Assembly: GCF_000147715.2 (NCBI RefSeq)
Contig: NC_017934.1
Location: 1,364,001-1,428,000, forward strand
Origin: Mesotoga prima MesG1.Ag.4.2
GTDB taxonomy: Bacteria; Thermotogota; Thermotogae; Petrotogales; Kosmotogaceae
Direction: 5' to 3'
DNA length: 64,000 nucleotides
Shown here: positions 34,045 to 42,510 of the stretch, piece by piece
How the letters are laid out: each line of letters starts with the position of its first letter
Numbering within the stretch: the stretch's first letter is position 1
Notes under the pieces: generated by a model
What the model was told of the DNA's origin: nothing
Seen by the model: the letters and a program-made list of their open reading frames with translations, nothing else
The model's database searches: none
Translations under genes and position numbers: made by a program

Positions 34045-35577
34045 TTATCGCTCCCTTCTTGAAATGAGACTCGAGGCCAGAAGCGCGGCCCTGGCATTAC
34101 TCTCACAGACTATGACACCTGCATCTTCCAAAAGAGAAATCTGTTTCGCCAGGTCTTGAGGGTCTCCCGCTGTACCGCAAACATAAGCAACATAAACCGG
34201 CTTAATTTCTCTTTTTACCGCTCCGATAGCCTCTGCAACTTCTTGAGATGGGTTTTCCGCACTCCCATATCCCAGGACTACATCAAAGAGAACAACAGCC
34301 ACCGAATTATCTTCCGACTGCTCCTTAAGCTGCTCGGCCCTGAATGAAGGATCTATCATGGGATGCAGTCTCCCCTGAGTGAACTCGTCTTCTCCGTAAT
34401 CTATGAACGAATGACCTATGGGTTTCAGACTGTTCTCTAGCTTGAATTCCTTCCTTAGAGGCGCATTGCTGTAAATAGGGTTGATGTAAGACTGTGCGAT
34501 GTACTGGGCTTCGTAGCAGAGAGTGCCACCGGTGAAAAGACCCCTGACATATTTCCCCTGAACCTCTTCAATGGGCCTCCAGCCTGAAAGGCTAGCGTAC
34601 TCGGCTCTCAACTTGTCCCTCGCAGCTGACACCTCTTTGCCATTAAGAATCGCCTCTGCAACGACGGCACATTCCTCGAGCTCTGCCGAATAATGCACTC
34701 TATCTTCGTCTTTCCCGCAATCATCCCCCATAAAGCAAATAACACAATCCTTTCCAGTCTTCTTCAAAGAGTTTAAAATCCTCTCTTTAACCTCAGGATC
34801 AGGCGGTTTTCCAACCGCAATAATCAGAGAGATCTCTGGATCATCAGAGAGTTCTCGTATTCCTTTGAGGAAAGATATCCCTCCGACGCATTCTTTAACG
34901 TCTCTGCCTCCCGTTCCGATCCCATGCTTAACACCGATGCCGCGCCTACTAAGCTGCACCATTACTTCCTGAAGGCCGGTACCAGAAGCCGCAACGATTC
35001 CAACAGGACCCTCAGGACATACATTTGAAAAGCCAAGGCCCTTTCCATTGATGACCGCTGTGCCACAGTCCGGTCCCATGACGATCAGGTCGTTTCTGTC
35101 AGCGTAATGCTTCAGCTTTATCTCATCTTCAGTTGCGACATTGTCTGAGTAAAGCATTACGTTCAAGCCGTTCTTGAGAGCCTTCATCGCCTCGGCTGCT
35201 GCGAATCTTCCGGGAAGCGATATCAAGGCAAGATTGGCGTCTCTCAACACAGCGAGAGCACCTTCAAGCGTTCCCGGAGTATACTCGGTGTCATCTTCTT
35301 TCTTCTTCCAAGGAGGAGATGCGAGATACGAACGAGCTGTTTCGAAGATCCTATCTATTTCGTCTTTTCTGTAGTCGATTCCGATTAACAGGTCATCCGG
35401 AGAAAGAAACCCCGCTTTGATTTCAAAGCCGGCAGCTTTCATGATGTCAATGTTCGCCTCCGTCGCCATGTTAAGTACCGCATCTACGACGCCATTAATT
35501 CTCTTAATTTCCTTGGCCACGAGCATCAACGTTACGCTATCGTAGTATTCGCCTCTAACGACCTCGATTTTCTTCAT
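34045..35577 (-). CDS. fdrA: FdrA-like acyl-CoA-synthetase-fold protein
   Basis: 510-residue cytoplasmic protein with a succinyl-CoA-synthetase-like fold. The N-terminal domain (residues 1-110) begins VVRGEYYDSVTLMLVAKEI; a CoA-binding-like domain follows with GPDCGTAVINGKGLGFSNV and PVGIVAASGTGLQEVM, and a ligase domain with GLFTGGTLCYEAQ and LFDVVLGYGS. FdrA of E. coli (AllF) works with YlbE and YlbF in the allantoin pathway; oxamate carbamoyltransferase activity has been assigned to that trio. GGAGG lies 5 bases before the ATG. It stops 2 bases before the 59-aa ORF and shares the operon with DUF1116 and DUF2877. Confidence 0.93.
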   Translation of the reverse strand: MKKIEVVRGEYYDSVTLMLVAKEIKRINGVVDAVLNMATEANIDIMKAAGFEIKAGFLSPDDLLIGIDYRKDEIDRIFETARSYLASPPWKKKEDDTEYTPGTLEGALAVLRDANLALISLPGRFAAAEAMKALKNGLNVMLYSDNVATEDEIKLKHYADRNDLIVMGPDCGTAVINGKGLGFSNVCPEGPVGIVAASGTGLQEVMVQLSRRGIGVKHGIGTGGRDVKECVGGISFLKGIRELSDDPEISLIIAVGKPPDPEVKERILNSLKKTGKDCVICFMGDDCGKDEDRVHYSAELEECAVVAEAILNGKEVSAARDKLRAEYASLSGWRPIEEVQGKYVRGLFTGGTLCYEAQYIAQSYINPIYSNAPLRKEFKLENSLKPIGHSFIDYGEDEFTQGRLHPMIDPSFRAEQLKEQSEDNSVAVVLFDVVLGYGSAENPSQEVAEAIGAVKREIKPVYVAYVCGTAGDPQDLAKQISLLEDAGVIVCESNARAALLASSLISRRER

Positions 35578-35698
35578 ATGAACCTCCAGAAACGATATCG
35601 GCAGTTCTAGTAATAATTACTTATCAAATGTTTAATATTCACTCTGACAATTCGATAGACCCTACATAATAACTCTCATTTAAGACATTGAGATCTAC

Positions 35699-36406
35699 TC
35701 AGATAAGCTGTGGATCACTTCCTCTCTCAATTCCGTAAGCGAAACCCGCAAGCCATGCTTTTCCAGAGGAGTGTCCCCAGTTAATGATTTTTCCTGCCCT
35801 TTTCATGACTTGAAAGGAGTCGCCTTCATTGAGCGCTAGTGCAAGTTCTATTCCTCGCTTCCAGAATTTTCCGTCAAGTGCATCCCTGATCATTTCGGAC
35901 GAAAACCAGGTGGTTTTTCGACTGAGTGCTTCCTCTATCTCACTTGACAACTTCTTTGTGTTTCTCCCTTCCAACTTACAGGCCGTAATCCATCCGACAA
36001 GAAAATCATCTCCCGCCGGCGTGAGGCCCGGCCCAAGACCCACCAGTCTGAATGGTTCATCAAGGTTTTCCTGAATGCATTTGAGTTCAGCATTGTCCAT
36101 TAAGCTTAGCCATTCAAGCCACAATCCCCTCATCTTTCTATCCGGCAGTCCGCTCATGGCTGAAGGATCGAATTTCACTACGGCGCCTTTTATATCGATT
36201 CCAACTTCGTGACCGCTTGCCATTGGAGGAAGTCCCTCGATCAATGCCGATCGTGGCAGGAAATCGTCATCATCGACTAGAAGTGAGTATCTTCTCCCTT
36301 GTTCGTCTCTGAAGTTCACAGATTTGCTGAATGCCGTCTTCACTGTGAGTCTATATGTACTCTCTTGCCAGTCTGAACTTCTTTCGTAAGGATAGAGGTA
36401 AATCAT
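35699..36406 (-). CDS. DUF2877 (YlbF/AllH-like) protein
   Basis: 235-residue protein with the DUF2877 signature FRLVGLGPGLTPAGDDFLVGWITACKL near residue 115 and the C-terminal GHSSGKAWLAGFAYG. It is the third member of the FdrA/YlbE/YlbF set. Its ATG overlaps the CoA-transferase stop as ATGA. A gap of 121 bases separates it from FdrA, the longest within the operon; I see no clear terminator or promoter there. Confidence 0.9.
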   Translation of the reverse strand: MIYLYPYERSSDWQESTYRLTVKTAFSKSVNFRDEQGRRYSLLVDDDDFLPRSALIEGLPPMASGHEVGIDIKGAVVKFDPSAMSGLPDRKMRGLWLEWLSLMDNAELKCIQENLDEPFRLVGLGPGLTPAGDDFLVGWITACKLEGRNTKKLSSEIEEALSRKTTWFSSEMIRDALDGKFWKRGIELALALNEGDSFQVMKRAGKIINWGHSSGKAWLAGFAYGIERGSDPQLI

Positions 36407-37593
36407 ATAATGCCTTTTCTCTTCAGCTCTTCCATTTCCAGATCGCTAAGCCCCAGCATCCCAGCATAAACCTCCCGGTTGTGTTCCCCTAAGAGAGGGG
36501 CTGGCCCGGCAATCGAGGCCGGCGTATCCGAGAACTTTATCGGTACACCCGGCATCTTGACATTTCCACATCTGTGGGGAACTTCAACGATCATTTCCCT
36601 CGCTCTGATTTGCTCGTCTTCAAATATGTCGGCGATATTGTTAATCTTTCCACTTGGAATATCAAGCTTCCCGAAGACACCCAGCCATTCGTCTGAGGTT
36701 CTCTTTTCTAGTTCTCCTCCAAGGATTTCCATAAGTTCTTCGAGGTTTCTTACTCTTGCAGGATTATTGACGAATTTCGGGTCGTCACACATTTCCGGTC
36801 TTCCAATTGCCTTACAAAATTTCTCCCATAAGACGTCGTTCCCAACTGCGATATTGATAATCCCATCAAGCGTCTTGAAAGATGCAAAAGGCGCGATTGA
36901 AGGGTGCCTATTTCCTATCGGAACGGGCGGCTCGCCGGTCGCGGCGTACCTTGCGATGGCATTTTCCAAAACGGAGACCATGCTGTCAAGCATTGCCACG
37001 TCTACCTTCTGTCCTTTGCCGGTGAGATTACGGCTGTGGAGAGCGGCGAGAATTCCGATACAGGCGAAGGTTCCGCAGAAGATGTCTGCAATGGAACTTC
37101 CGACCTTTGTCGGACTGTTTTCGTCGGGACCTGTTATGCTCATCATTCCACTCAGGCCCTGAATGATAAGATCGTAGGCAGTTCTATGACTCATGGGACC
37201 GGAGTGCCCAAACCCAGATGAACATGTGTAGATTAGCCTGGGGTTGATTTCACGCAGTCTTTGCGCCGAAAAACCAAGTCTCTCGAATACACCCGGTCTG
37301 AAGTTCTCCACAAGTACGTCGAACCTCTCAATAAGCCTTTCAAGGAGCTTCTTTCCTTCAACGGTCTTGAGATTCAATGTAATGCTTTTCTTTCCTCTGT
37401 TTATGCTCATGAAGTATGCGCTGTCATCACCCACAAAAGGGCTGAACGATCTCGAGTCGTCGCCTCCTTCCGGCCGTTCTACCTTCACAACGTTCGCGCC
37501 CATGTCGCATAGAAGCATTGTGCAGAATGGACCTGCAAGAACCCGCGTAAGATCAAGAACGGAAATTCCTTCAAGCGGCTTTGACAAGTTCAT
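36403..37593 (-). CDS. CaiB/BaiF family III CoA-transferase
   Basis: 396-residue family III CoA-transferase, moving CoA between carboxylic acids. Motifs: LEGISVLDLTRVLAGPFCTMLLCDMGANVVKVERP at the N-terminus, RGKKSITLNLKT, NFRPGVFERLGF, and SSIADIFCGTFACIGI containing the catalytic Asp. Overlaps on both sides (ATGA) place it firmly in the operon. It may activate a product carboxylate or recycle CoA; the acid is unknown. Presence of a CoA-transferase next to an FdrA set is not part of the E. coli allantoin cluster and is a clue to a different end product. Confidence 0.94.
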   Translation of the reverse strand: MNLSKPLEGISVLDLTRVLAGPFCTMLLCDMGANVVKVERPEGGDDSRSFSPFVGDDSAYFMSINRGKKSITLNLKTVEGKKLLERLIERFDVLVENFRPGVFERLGFSAQRLREINPRLIYTCSSGFGHSGPMSHRTAYDLIIQGLSGMMSITGPDENSPTKVGSSIADIFCGTFACIGILAALHSRNLTGKGQKVDVAMLDSMVSVLENAIARYAATGEPPVPIGNRHPSIAPFASFKTLDGIINIAVGNDVLWEKFCKAIGRPEMCDDPKFVNNPARVRNLEELMEILGGELEKRTSDEWLGVFGKLDIPSGKINNIADIFEDEQIRAREMIVEVPHRCGNVKMPGVPIKFSDTPASIAGPAPLLGEHNREVYAGMLGLSDLEMEELKRKGII

Positions 37594-38480
37594 CTCCTCC
37601 TGTATGGAATTCTTTTTGAAGGCTGAAAAGCGCTTTTACCTTCGCTGAGTATTCCCTTGTAGGAATCAAGGTTTCTATCTTCTATGTGGTCAAATATCTG
37701 ATCTCTTGAAGCGCCCGGAGTTATCTTTCTTATAGGATCGGCCTCAAGCATCGCCGAAACAAACTCCTCACAGCCAGATGCCTGTGCCAGCTTCATCCCC
37801 GACGGGTGAACAATCATCGATGAGCCAAAGAAGTTTGACCCGCTTGAATCCTTACCGACTAGATTAGATGCAATCCAGTAGACATGATTATCATATGCTC
37901 TGGCCCTATTAGTGAGTTCCCATTGGTCGAAGGTTCTCAAAAAAGCAGAAGGACGACAGATGACTTCTGCCCCCTTGAGTGCCGTAACCCTTGCAAGTTC
38001 AGGAAAATCCCCATCGTAGCAAATCACTACACCTATTTTTCCTATCGACGCCGAAACCACAAGAGGATCCGACCCCGGAGTTGTCCAACCTCCCGCCGAC
38101 AGTCTTTCAGTAGGGAAGGGATGGGTCTTCCTATATACACCAATCATCCCCTCAGGACCGACGATGGCTGCGCTATTGTATATGACAGCGCGCTCTTTCC
38201 CCCGTTCATAAGTGGGAAAGCATATGTAAGTATCGAACTCATGAGCCCATCTGACAGCTTCATCTGTAAGACTACCGGGGATGGAATCTACTACCTCCCA
38301 GAGAGACTCTGCGTTTCCAATCGGAGTGAACCCCGTAGTAAAGCTTTCGGGCAAAACCACGAGGGAAGCACCGGTCTCCCTTTTGCAATTGCCTATCAAG
38401 TGATAAGCTTTTTGAAGATTTACCTTGACGTTCATAGGTTCTGCTTCAAATTGAATGGCTGCCGAGACAAAGTTTTTCAT
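37590..38480 (-). CDS. Nitrilase-superfamily carbon-nitrogen hydrolase
   Basis: 296-residue amidase of the nitrilase superfamily with the full triad: Glu45 in VLPESF, Lys119 in YRKTHPF and Cys155 in ICYDGDFPE. Such enzymes cleave amides or N-carbamoyl groups (omega-amidase, ureidopropionase types). The start is ATG 38480 (MKNFVSAAIQF), with AAAGGA upstream; the in-frame ATG at 38498 has no site. It is the first gene of the ten-gene catabolic operon, and its stop overlaps the CoA-transferase start. No signal peptide, so it acts in the cytoplasm, presumably on a linear ureido or amide intermediate. Confidence 0.93.
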   Translation of the reverse strand: MKNFVSAAIQFEAEPMNVKVNLQKAYHLIGNCKRETGASLVVLPESFTTGFTPIGNAESLWEVVDSIPGSLTDEAVRWAHEFDTYICFPTYERGKERAVIYNSAAIVGPEGMIGVYRKTHPFPTERLSAGGWTTPGSDPLVVSASIGKIGVVICYDGDFPELARVTALKGAEVICRPSAFLRTFDQWELTNRARAYDNHVYWIASNLVGKDSSGSNFFGSSMIVHPSGMKLAQASGCEEFVSAMLEADPIRKITPGASRDQIFDHIEDRNLDSYKGILSEGKSAFQPSKRIPYRRR

Positions 38481-38812
38481 GATGGGATATCCTTTCATTT
38501 AACAAAAAGAGCATCTATATGTCACAATCTAGCACATTAGATGCCAATTAAAGATGCGTTATCTACACACCCTACTGTCTGCCGCGAAATTGCTTTCACC
38601 ATATTGGAAATCTGAAACAAGAAAAAAGCAGGAAAGGGCAATATCTCTGGACCAAAACGTTTTTCTCTGAACCGAGAGAAATTTGGTGGTTGTAGAAACA
38701 AAAACAAGTATTCGGCGCTCTTTTCATATGCTCAATAATACTTCCAATCGCTTCCCTATGATTTATAACTTATCGTCATTAAAATCCCATTGTTCGAAAT
38801 TCGAAGTATCAC

Positions 38813-38842
38813 TTGACTTGTAACATACTTAGGTTGTATAGT
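38813..38842 (+). promoter_or_regulatory. Promoter of trp-attenuated trpB2
   Basis: TTGACT (38813-38818), an 18-base spacer and TATAGT (38837-38842), about 30 bases before the leader-peptide ATG. Confidence 0.65.
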
Positions 38843-38872
38843 TGATTAATGAAATTCTGTGAGGGATTATGT

Positions 38873-38944
38873 ATGATCGATAGCGTATATCTAAATAAAC
38901 TGAATATGTTCTGGTGGTGGAGCAGCCCCTTCAATGGGGGTTAG
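38873..38944 (+). CDS. trpL: trp leader peptide, three tandem Trp codons
   Basis: 23-residue leader ORF: ATG 38873 with GAGGGA 6 bases upstream, TAG at 38942-38944. Codons 14-16 (38912-38920) are TGG TGG TGG, preceded by NMF and followed by SSPFNGG. Tryptophan is a rare residue, so three in a row in a tiny ORF directly before a terminator and a tryptophan synthase gene identifies a translation-monitoring attenuator leader. Confidence 0.93.
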   Translation: MIDSVYLNKLNMFWWWSSPFNGG

Positions 38945-39008
38945 CCTTTTGCTACCAGGGTAAACCCATACTGAAGGGGCTCTCATGATGGAGAGCCCCT
39001 TTTATTTT
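38924..39008 (+). promoter_or_regulatory. trp transcription attenuator
   Basis: Two mutually exclusive structures. Antiterminator: AGCCCCTTCA (38924-38933) pairs perfectly with TGAAGGGGCT (38972-38981). Terminator: GGGGCTCTC (38976-38984) pairs with GAGAGCCCC (38991-38999), followed by TTTTATTTT. The first arm begins immediately downstream of the Trp codons. A ribosome stalled at the first Trp codon leaves it free, so the antiterminator forms and transcription continues. A ribosome that reads on to the stop codon covers it, so the terminator forms. trpB2 starts 14 bases after the U-tract. Confidence 0.92.
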
Positions 39009-39022
39009 AAGGAGGTAGTGGC

Positions 39023-40366
39023 ATGAAGAAGAGAACTGTAGTGAATTTGAAGTCAGAGGAGTTGCCGAGAAGCTGGTATAACATAAAGGCTGATTTGCCA
39101 TTCAAGATGGATCCGCCTTTGAATCCGGCAACAAATGAAGTTATAAACCCCGAAGATATGATGGCGATCTTCCCAAAGTCAATCGTAGAACAAGAGATGA
39201 GTGAAGAGCGGTTCATTCCAATTCCCGAACCGGTTCTCGACGAATATGCGGTCTTCCGCCCGAGCCCACTCATCAGAGCTACCTTTCTTGAGGAGTACTT
39301 AAACACCCCGGCGAGAATATATTACAAGTATGAAGGAAACTCCCCGACTGGCAGCCACAAAACCAATACGGCTATCGCGCAGGCCTATTACAACAAGACC
39401 GATGGCATCACCGAGCTCACTACCGAGACCGGAGCCGGTCAGTGGGGTAGCGCCCTCTCTTACGCCGGAAGGAAGTTCGGTCTCACCGTAAGAGTCTTCA
39501 TGGTCAGAAACAGCTTTCAGTCTAAACCAATGAGACAACACATGATGAGAATGTTCGACGGCACCGTGGAACCAAGTCCGGGAGAGAACACTGAAAGCGG
39601 AAGAAACTTCCTGAAAGACAGAAAGAACTTCTCCGGCTCATTGGGAATGGCAATAAGTGAGGCAATTGAAATCGTACTCAATTCAAAGACGAAGAAGTAC
39701 TCCTTGGGAAGCGTTCTCGATCACGTTCTCCTTCATCAGACAGTAATCGGACTGGAAGTCGAGAAGCAGCTTGAAATGCTTGGGGAGAAGCCCTCTTCGA
39801 TTATTGGTTGCCACGGCGGTGGATCTAACTTTGGCGGAACGATCCTCCCATTCGTAAAGAGAACATTTAACGGTGATGATATCGAGTTCATTGCATGCGA
39901 ACCGGAATCCTGTCCCTCACTCTCAAAAGGTGAGTACAGGTACGACAGTGGAGACTCTGCCGGTTTCACACCCCTACTTAAAATGTACACGCTAGGAAGA
40001 GAATTCGTTCCACCCGCAATTCATGCAGGTGGACTGAGATACCACGGCGCAGCGCCTCTCATCTCAAGACTGGTGAAAGAAGGAATCGTTACTCCCATTG
40101 CCTTCCCGCAGGAAGAGACCTTCAGGGCAGGACTTCTCTTCGCAACGACCGAAGGAATCATTCCCGCTCCGGAATCATGTCACGCAATTGCCGGTGCCGT
40201 GCGAAAAGCAATCGAAGCCCGAGAAACTGGAGAGGAGAAAGTAATTGTATTTACACTTAGCGGAAATGGCGCGCTTGATTTGTCCTCATTTACAAGCACA
40301 CTCGAGGCGCACAGAGACGTTCTCAACTTCGATAAGCTGCGCGAATCGAGCATCGTAGAACAGTAA
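39023..40366 (+). CDS. trpB: Tryptophan synthase beta chain, TrpB2 type
   Basis: 447-residue PLP enzyme joining indole and serine to give tryptophan. The length and N-terminus (RSWYNIKADLPFKMDPPLNPAT) place it in the TrpB2 group, which usually lacks a TrpA partner in the operon. Lys113 in EGNSPTGSHKTNTA binds PLP; ELTTETGAGQWG and GCHGGGSNFGG (phosphate loop) are typical. AAGGAGG lies before the ATG. It stands alone behind a Trp-specific attenuator, with no trpA or other trp genes in the window. That regulation is strong evidence that it works in tryptophan supply, perhaps salvaging indole. Confidence 0.96.
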   Translation: MKKRTVVNLKSEELPRSWYNIKADLPFKMDPPLNPATNEVINPEDMMAIFPKSIVEQEMSEERFIPIPEPVLDEYAVFRPSPLIRATFLEEYLNTPARIYYKYEGNSPTGSHKTNTAIAQAYYNKTDGITELTTETGAGQWGSALSYAGRKFGLTVRVFMVRNSFQSKPMRQHMMRMFDGTVEPSPGENTESGRNFLKDRKNFSGSLGMAISEAIEIVLNSKTKKYSLGSVLDHVLLHQTVIGLEVEKQLEMLGEKPSSIIGCHGGGSNFGGTILPFVKRTFNGDDIEFIACEPESCPSLSKGEYRYDSGDSAGFTPLLKMYTLGREFVPPAIHAGGLRYHGAAPLISRLVKEGIVTPIAFPQEETFRAGLLFATTEGIIPAPESCHAIAGAVRKAIEARETGEEKVIVFTLSGNGALDLSSFTSTLEAHRDVLNFDKLRESSIVEQ

Positions 40367-40410
40367 CTATTTGAAAGTCCTTTTGTTAAACGGTTTCGGT
40401 GGATCGGCTG

Positions 40411-40440
40411 TTGCAATAATCAAGTAGAAAATGTTAGAAT
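40411..40440 (+). promoter_or_regulatory. Promoter of HU gene
   Basis: TTGCAA (40411-40416), an 18-base spacer and TAGAAT (40435-40440) with a TG extension (TGTTAGAAT), 37 bases before the GTG start. Confidence 0.65.
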
Positions 40441-40477
40441 TGTTTTGTGATGTGAATTCTAGCTAGGGGGTGTACCT

Positions 40478-40750
40478 GTGAATAAGAAGGAACTTATTGC
40501 TGTGCTCGCGGAAAAGACTGGAGCAACCAAGAAACTCGTTGGAGACGTAATAGACGGTTTCATCGATGTCGTTGGAGAAGAGCTATCGAAAAATGAAGAA
40601 GTGAAACTTGTCGGTTTCGGGACATTCGAGGTTACCAAGAGAAAGGCAAGAAAGGGAGTTAACCCGAGAACAAAGGAAGCAATCGAAATTCCTGGCGGCA
40701 AGGTTCCGAAATTTAGACCCGGAAAAGAACTTAAAGAGAAAGTACAATAG
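40478..40750 (+). CDS. hup: HU-family DNA-binding protein
   Basis: 90-residue nucleoid protein. It follows the HU template end to end: MNKKELIAVLAEKTGATKK, VGFGTFEVTKRKARKGVNPRT (beta arm) and VPKFRPGKELKEKV. The beta-arm tip reads GVNPRTKEAIEIPGGK, with the intercalating Pro in place (NPRT). It starts at GTG 40478 with AGGGGG 7 bases upstream. Single gene with its own promoter and terminator, as usual for an abundant structural protein. Confidence 0.97.
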   Translation: MNKKELIAVLAEKTGATKKLVGDVIDGFIDVVGEELSKNEEVKLVGFGTFEVTKRKARKGVNPRTKEAIEIPGGKVPKFRPGKELKEKVQ

Positions 40751-40771
40751 CAATTATCCTAACCAATAGAG

Positions 40772-40797
40772 AAAAGTGGAGCTCAGTCTCCACTTTT
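40772..40797. terminator. Bidirectional terminator between hup and uvrC
   Basis: AAAAGTGGAG-CTCAGT-CTCCACTTTT, a 10-bp stem with U-tracts on both strands. The uvrC stop codon lies inside it. Confidence 0.85.
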
Positions 40798-42510
40798 TTC
40801 ATTTGCCCATTTAGTAACGGCTTCAACGGCTTTGCTGTTTCTGAGAACCGAGTAAAGATCGGCCTCAGAAGCTTCTGCAATGCCCTTGACGCTTCCGAAC
40901 GCCCTCATTAGCGCCTTCTTCCTTTTTGGACCGATTCCCGGAATGTCATCAATCTTTGAGCTCTGAAATCTTCTTTCTCTGAGTACCCTATGGTAGTTGA
41001 TAGCAAAACGATGGGCTTCATCGTCTATGGAAATTATCATTCTCAAAACAGGATGCTCTTCTTTCAGCTTCACTCTGTCCCTGTTATCTAAAAAAACAAG
41101 CTCATTGAACTCCTTTGCGAGACCAACAATTTCATATTCTTGAATGCCTATCTCTGCAAACGCTTTTTCCACTGCTCTAAGCTGTGGCTCGCCTCCGTCG
41201 ATCAGGAGAAGGTCGGGAAGCGGGTGCTTTGTATATCTTCTCTTCACAACCGTCGCCATCGCTTCGAAATCGTTTGGTTCTTCCAGTTCGCTTATCCTGT
41301 ATCTTCTGTATTCCGACTTGTTGGGTTTACCGTTATCAAAAACGACTACAGAAGCGACTGTGTAGAGTCCCTGTGTGTGAGAGATGTCTATTCCCTCTAT
41401 TCTTGAAGGAAACCGCTTCAAGCCCAGTATTTGCTGGGCCTGCTTAAGCGAATGTGTCGCATTTAGTCTTATCTTCATTTCTTCGTCGATATTCTTGAAT
41501 GCGATGCTCAGCAGCCTTTCTTCCTGTTCATCACGGGGCTCCCCAATATACGGGAAATCCCTTTTGAATTGCTTTATGTCCTTCTTCTTCAATCCAGTTA
41601 CGATCAAGGCCTTTGGCATCCTGTTTCCCTTGGCGTAGTAGAACTGCGTGATGAAATCTATCGGAGTTCCCTCTGGAAAATCGAAAATCAGTTTTCCTAG
41701 TAGCATGCCGCCCCTCACTTGAAGCAACGCTGCCAGTCCGGCCGAAACGGCCAGAACATCTGCCTTAAGATCCAGTGGGGCTTCAACACCCTGGAAGGCA
41801 TAAAGATCGTCCATTGTCGAGAGAATATCCCTTATTTCCGCAGCTCTCTCAAACTGCAGCGCCTCAGAGAGCACCGCCATTCTCTTCAAGAGTGCTTCCC
41901 TTACCTTCAATGTGTCTCCTTCTAGAAACTCGATCAACGCAGAAAGCTGTTCTCGATACTCCTCGGGAGAGACTTTCTCTACACAGGGCGCCGAACACAT
42001 CTTCAAGTGATAGAGAAAGCATGGTTTCTTGACTCTGCTAAGTTCATAAGTACACGTACGGATTTTGAAGACTTTCTGGAGAAATTCAAGCAGCTTTCTT
42101 ACAAGGCCTGCGCTGGTATACGGACCGAAATAAGAACCTTCAAGCTCTTTTGTCCTCGTAATCGCTAGATATGGGTATTGATCAGCCGAAATGTAAATAT
42201 AGGGATAGGTACGCGAATCTCTGAGCAAGACGTTGAATTTCGGCTTCTTGTTGAAGATCAGATTTGCTTCGAGAAGGAGAGCTTCTCGCTCCGACGTAAC
42301 CATTATGAAGTCGAGATCTTCCGCCTCTTCTGCAATACACCTTGCCTTTTCATTCTTTGACCAGGTTGATTCTCTGAAGTATGAGAGGACTCTCCTTTTC
42401 AGTTTTTTGGCCTTGCCAACGTAGACGACGTCATCTTTCTCGTTCTTGAATATGTAGACTCCCGGTTCCTCCGGAAGCTGACTGGCTTTGTTGAGTATCG
42501 CTTCATTCAT
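40783..42510 (-). CDS. uvrC: Excinuclease ABC subunit C
   Basis: 575-residue nucleotide-excision-repair nuclease. Domains: GIY-YIG nuclease (PGVYIFKNEKDDVVYVGKAKKLKRRVLSYF at 17-46), UVR domain (LLKRMAVLSEALQFERAAEIRDI near 215), RNase H-like domain with catalytic Asp in GIDISHTQG and LLLIDGG, and helix-hairpin-helix motifs at the C-terminus (IPGIGPKRKKALMRAFGS). With UvrB it cuts both sides of a DNA lesion. Its ATG overlaps the DUF501 stop by 8 bases, and it is the last gene of the holB operon. Confidence 0.97.
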   Translation of the reverse strand: MNEAILNKASQLPEEPGVYIFKNEKDDVVYVGKAKKLKRRVLSYFRESTWSKNEKARCIAEEAEDLDFIMVTSEREALLLEANLIFNKKPKFNVLLRDSRTYPYIYISADQYPYLAITRTKELEGSYFGPYTSAGLVRKLLEFLQKVFKIRTCTYELSRVKKPCFLYHLKMCSAPCVEKVSPEEYREQLSALIEFLEGDTLKVREALLKRMAVLSEALQFERAAEIRDILSTMDDLYAFQGVEAPLDLKADVLAVSAGLAALLQVRGGMLLGKLIFDFPEGTPIDFITQFYYAKGNRMPKALIVTGLKKKDIKQFKRDFPYIGEPRDEQEERLLSIAFKNIDEEMKIRLNATHSLKQAQQILGLKRFPSRIEGIDISHTQGLYTVASVVVFDNGKPNKSEYRRYRISELEEPNDFEAMATVVKRRYTKHPLPDLLLIDGGEPQLRAVEKAFAEIGIQEYEIVGLAKEFNELVFLDNRDRVKLKEEHPVLRMIISIDDEAHRFAINYHRVLRERRFQSSKIDDIPGIGPKRKKALMRAFGSVKGIAEASEADLYSVLRNSKAVEAVTKWANEKSGD

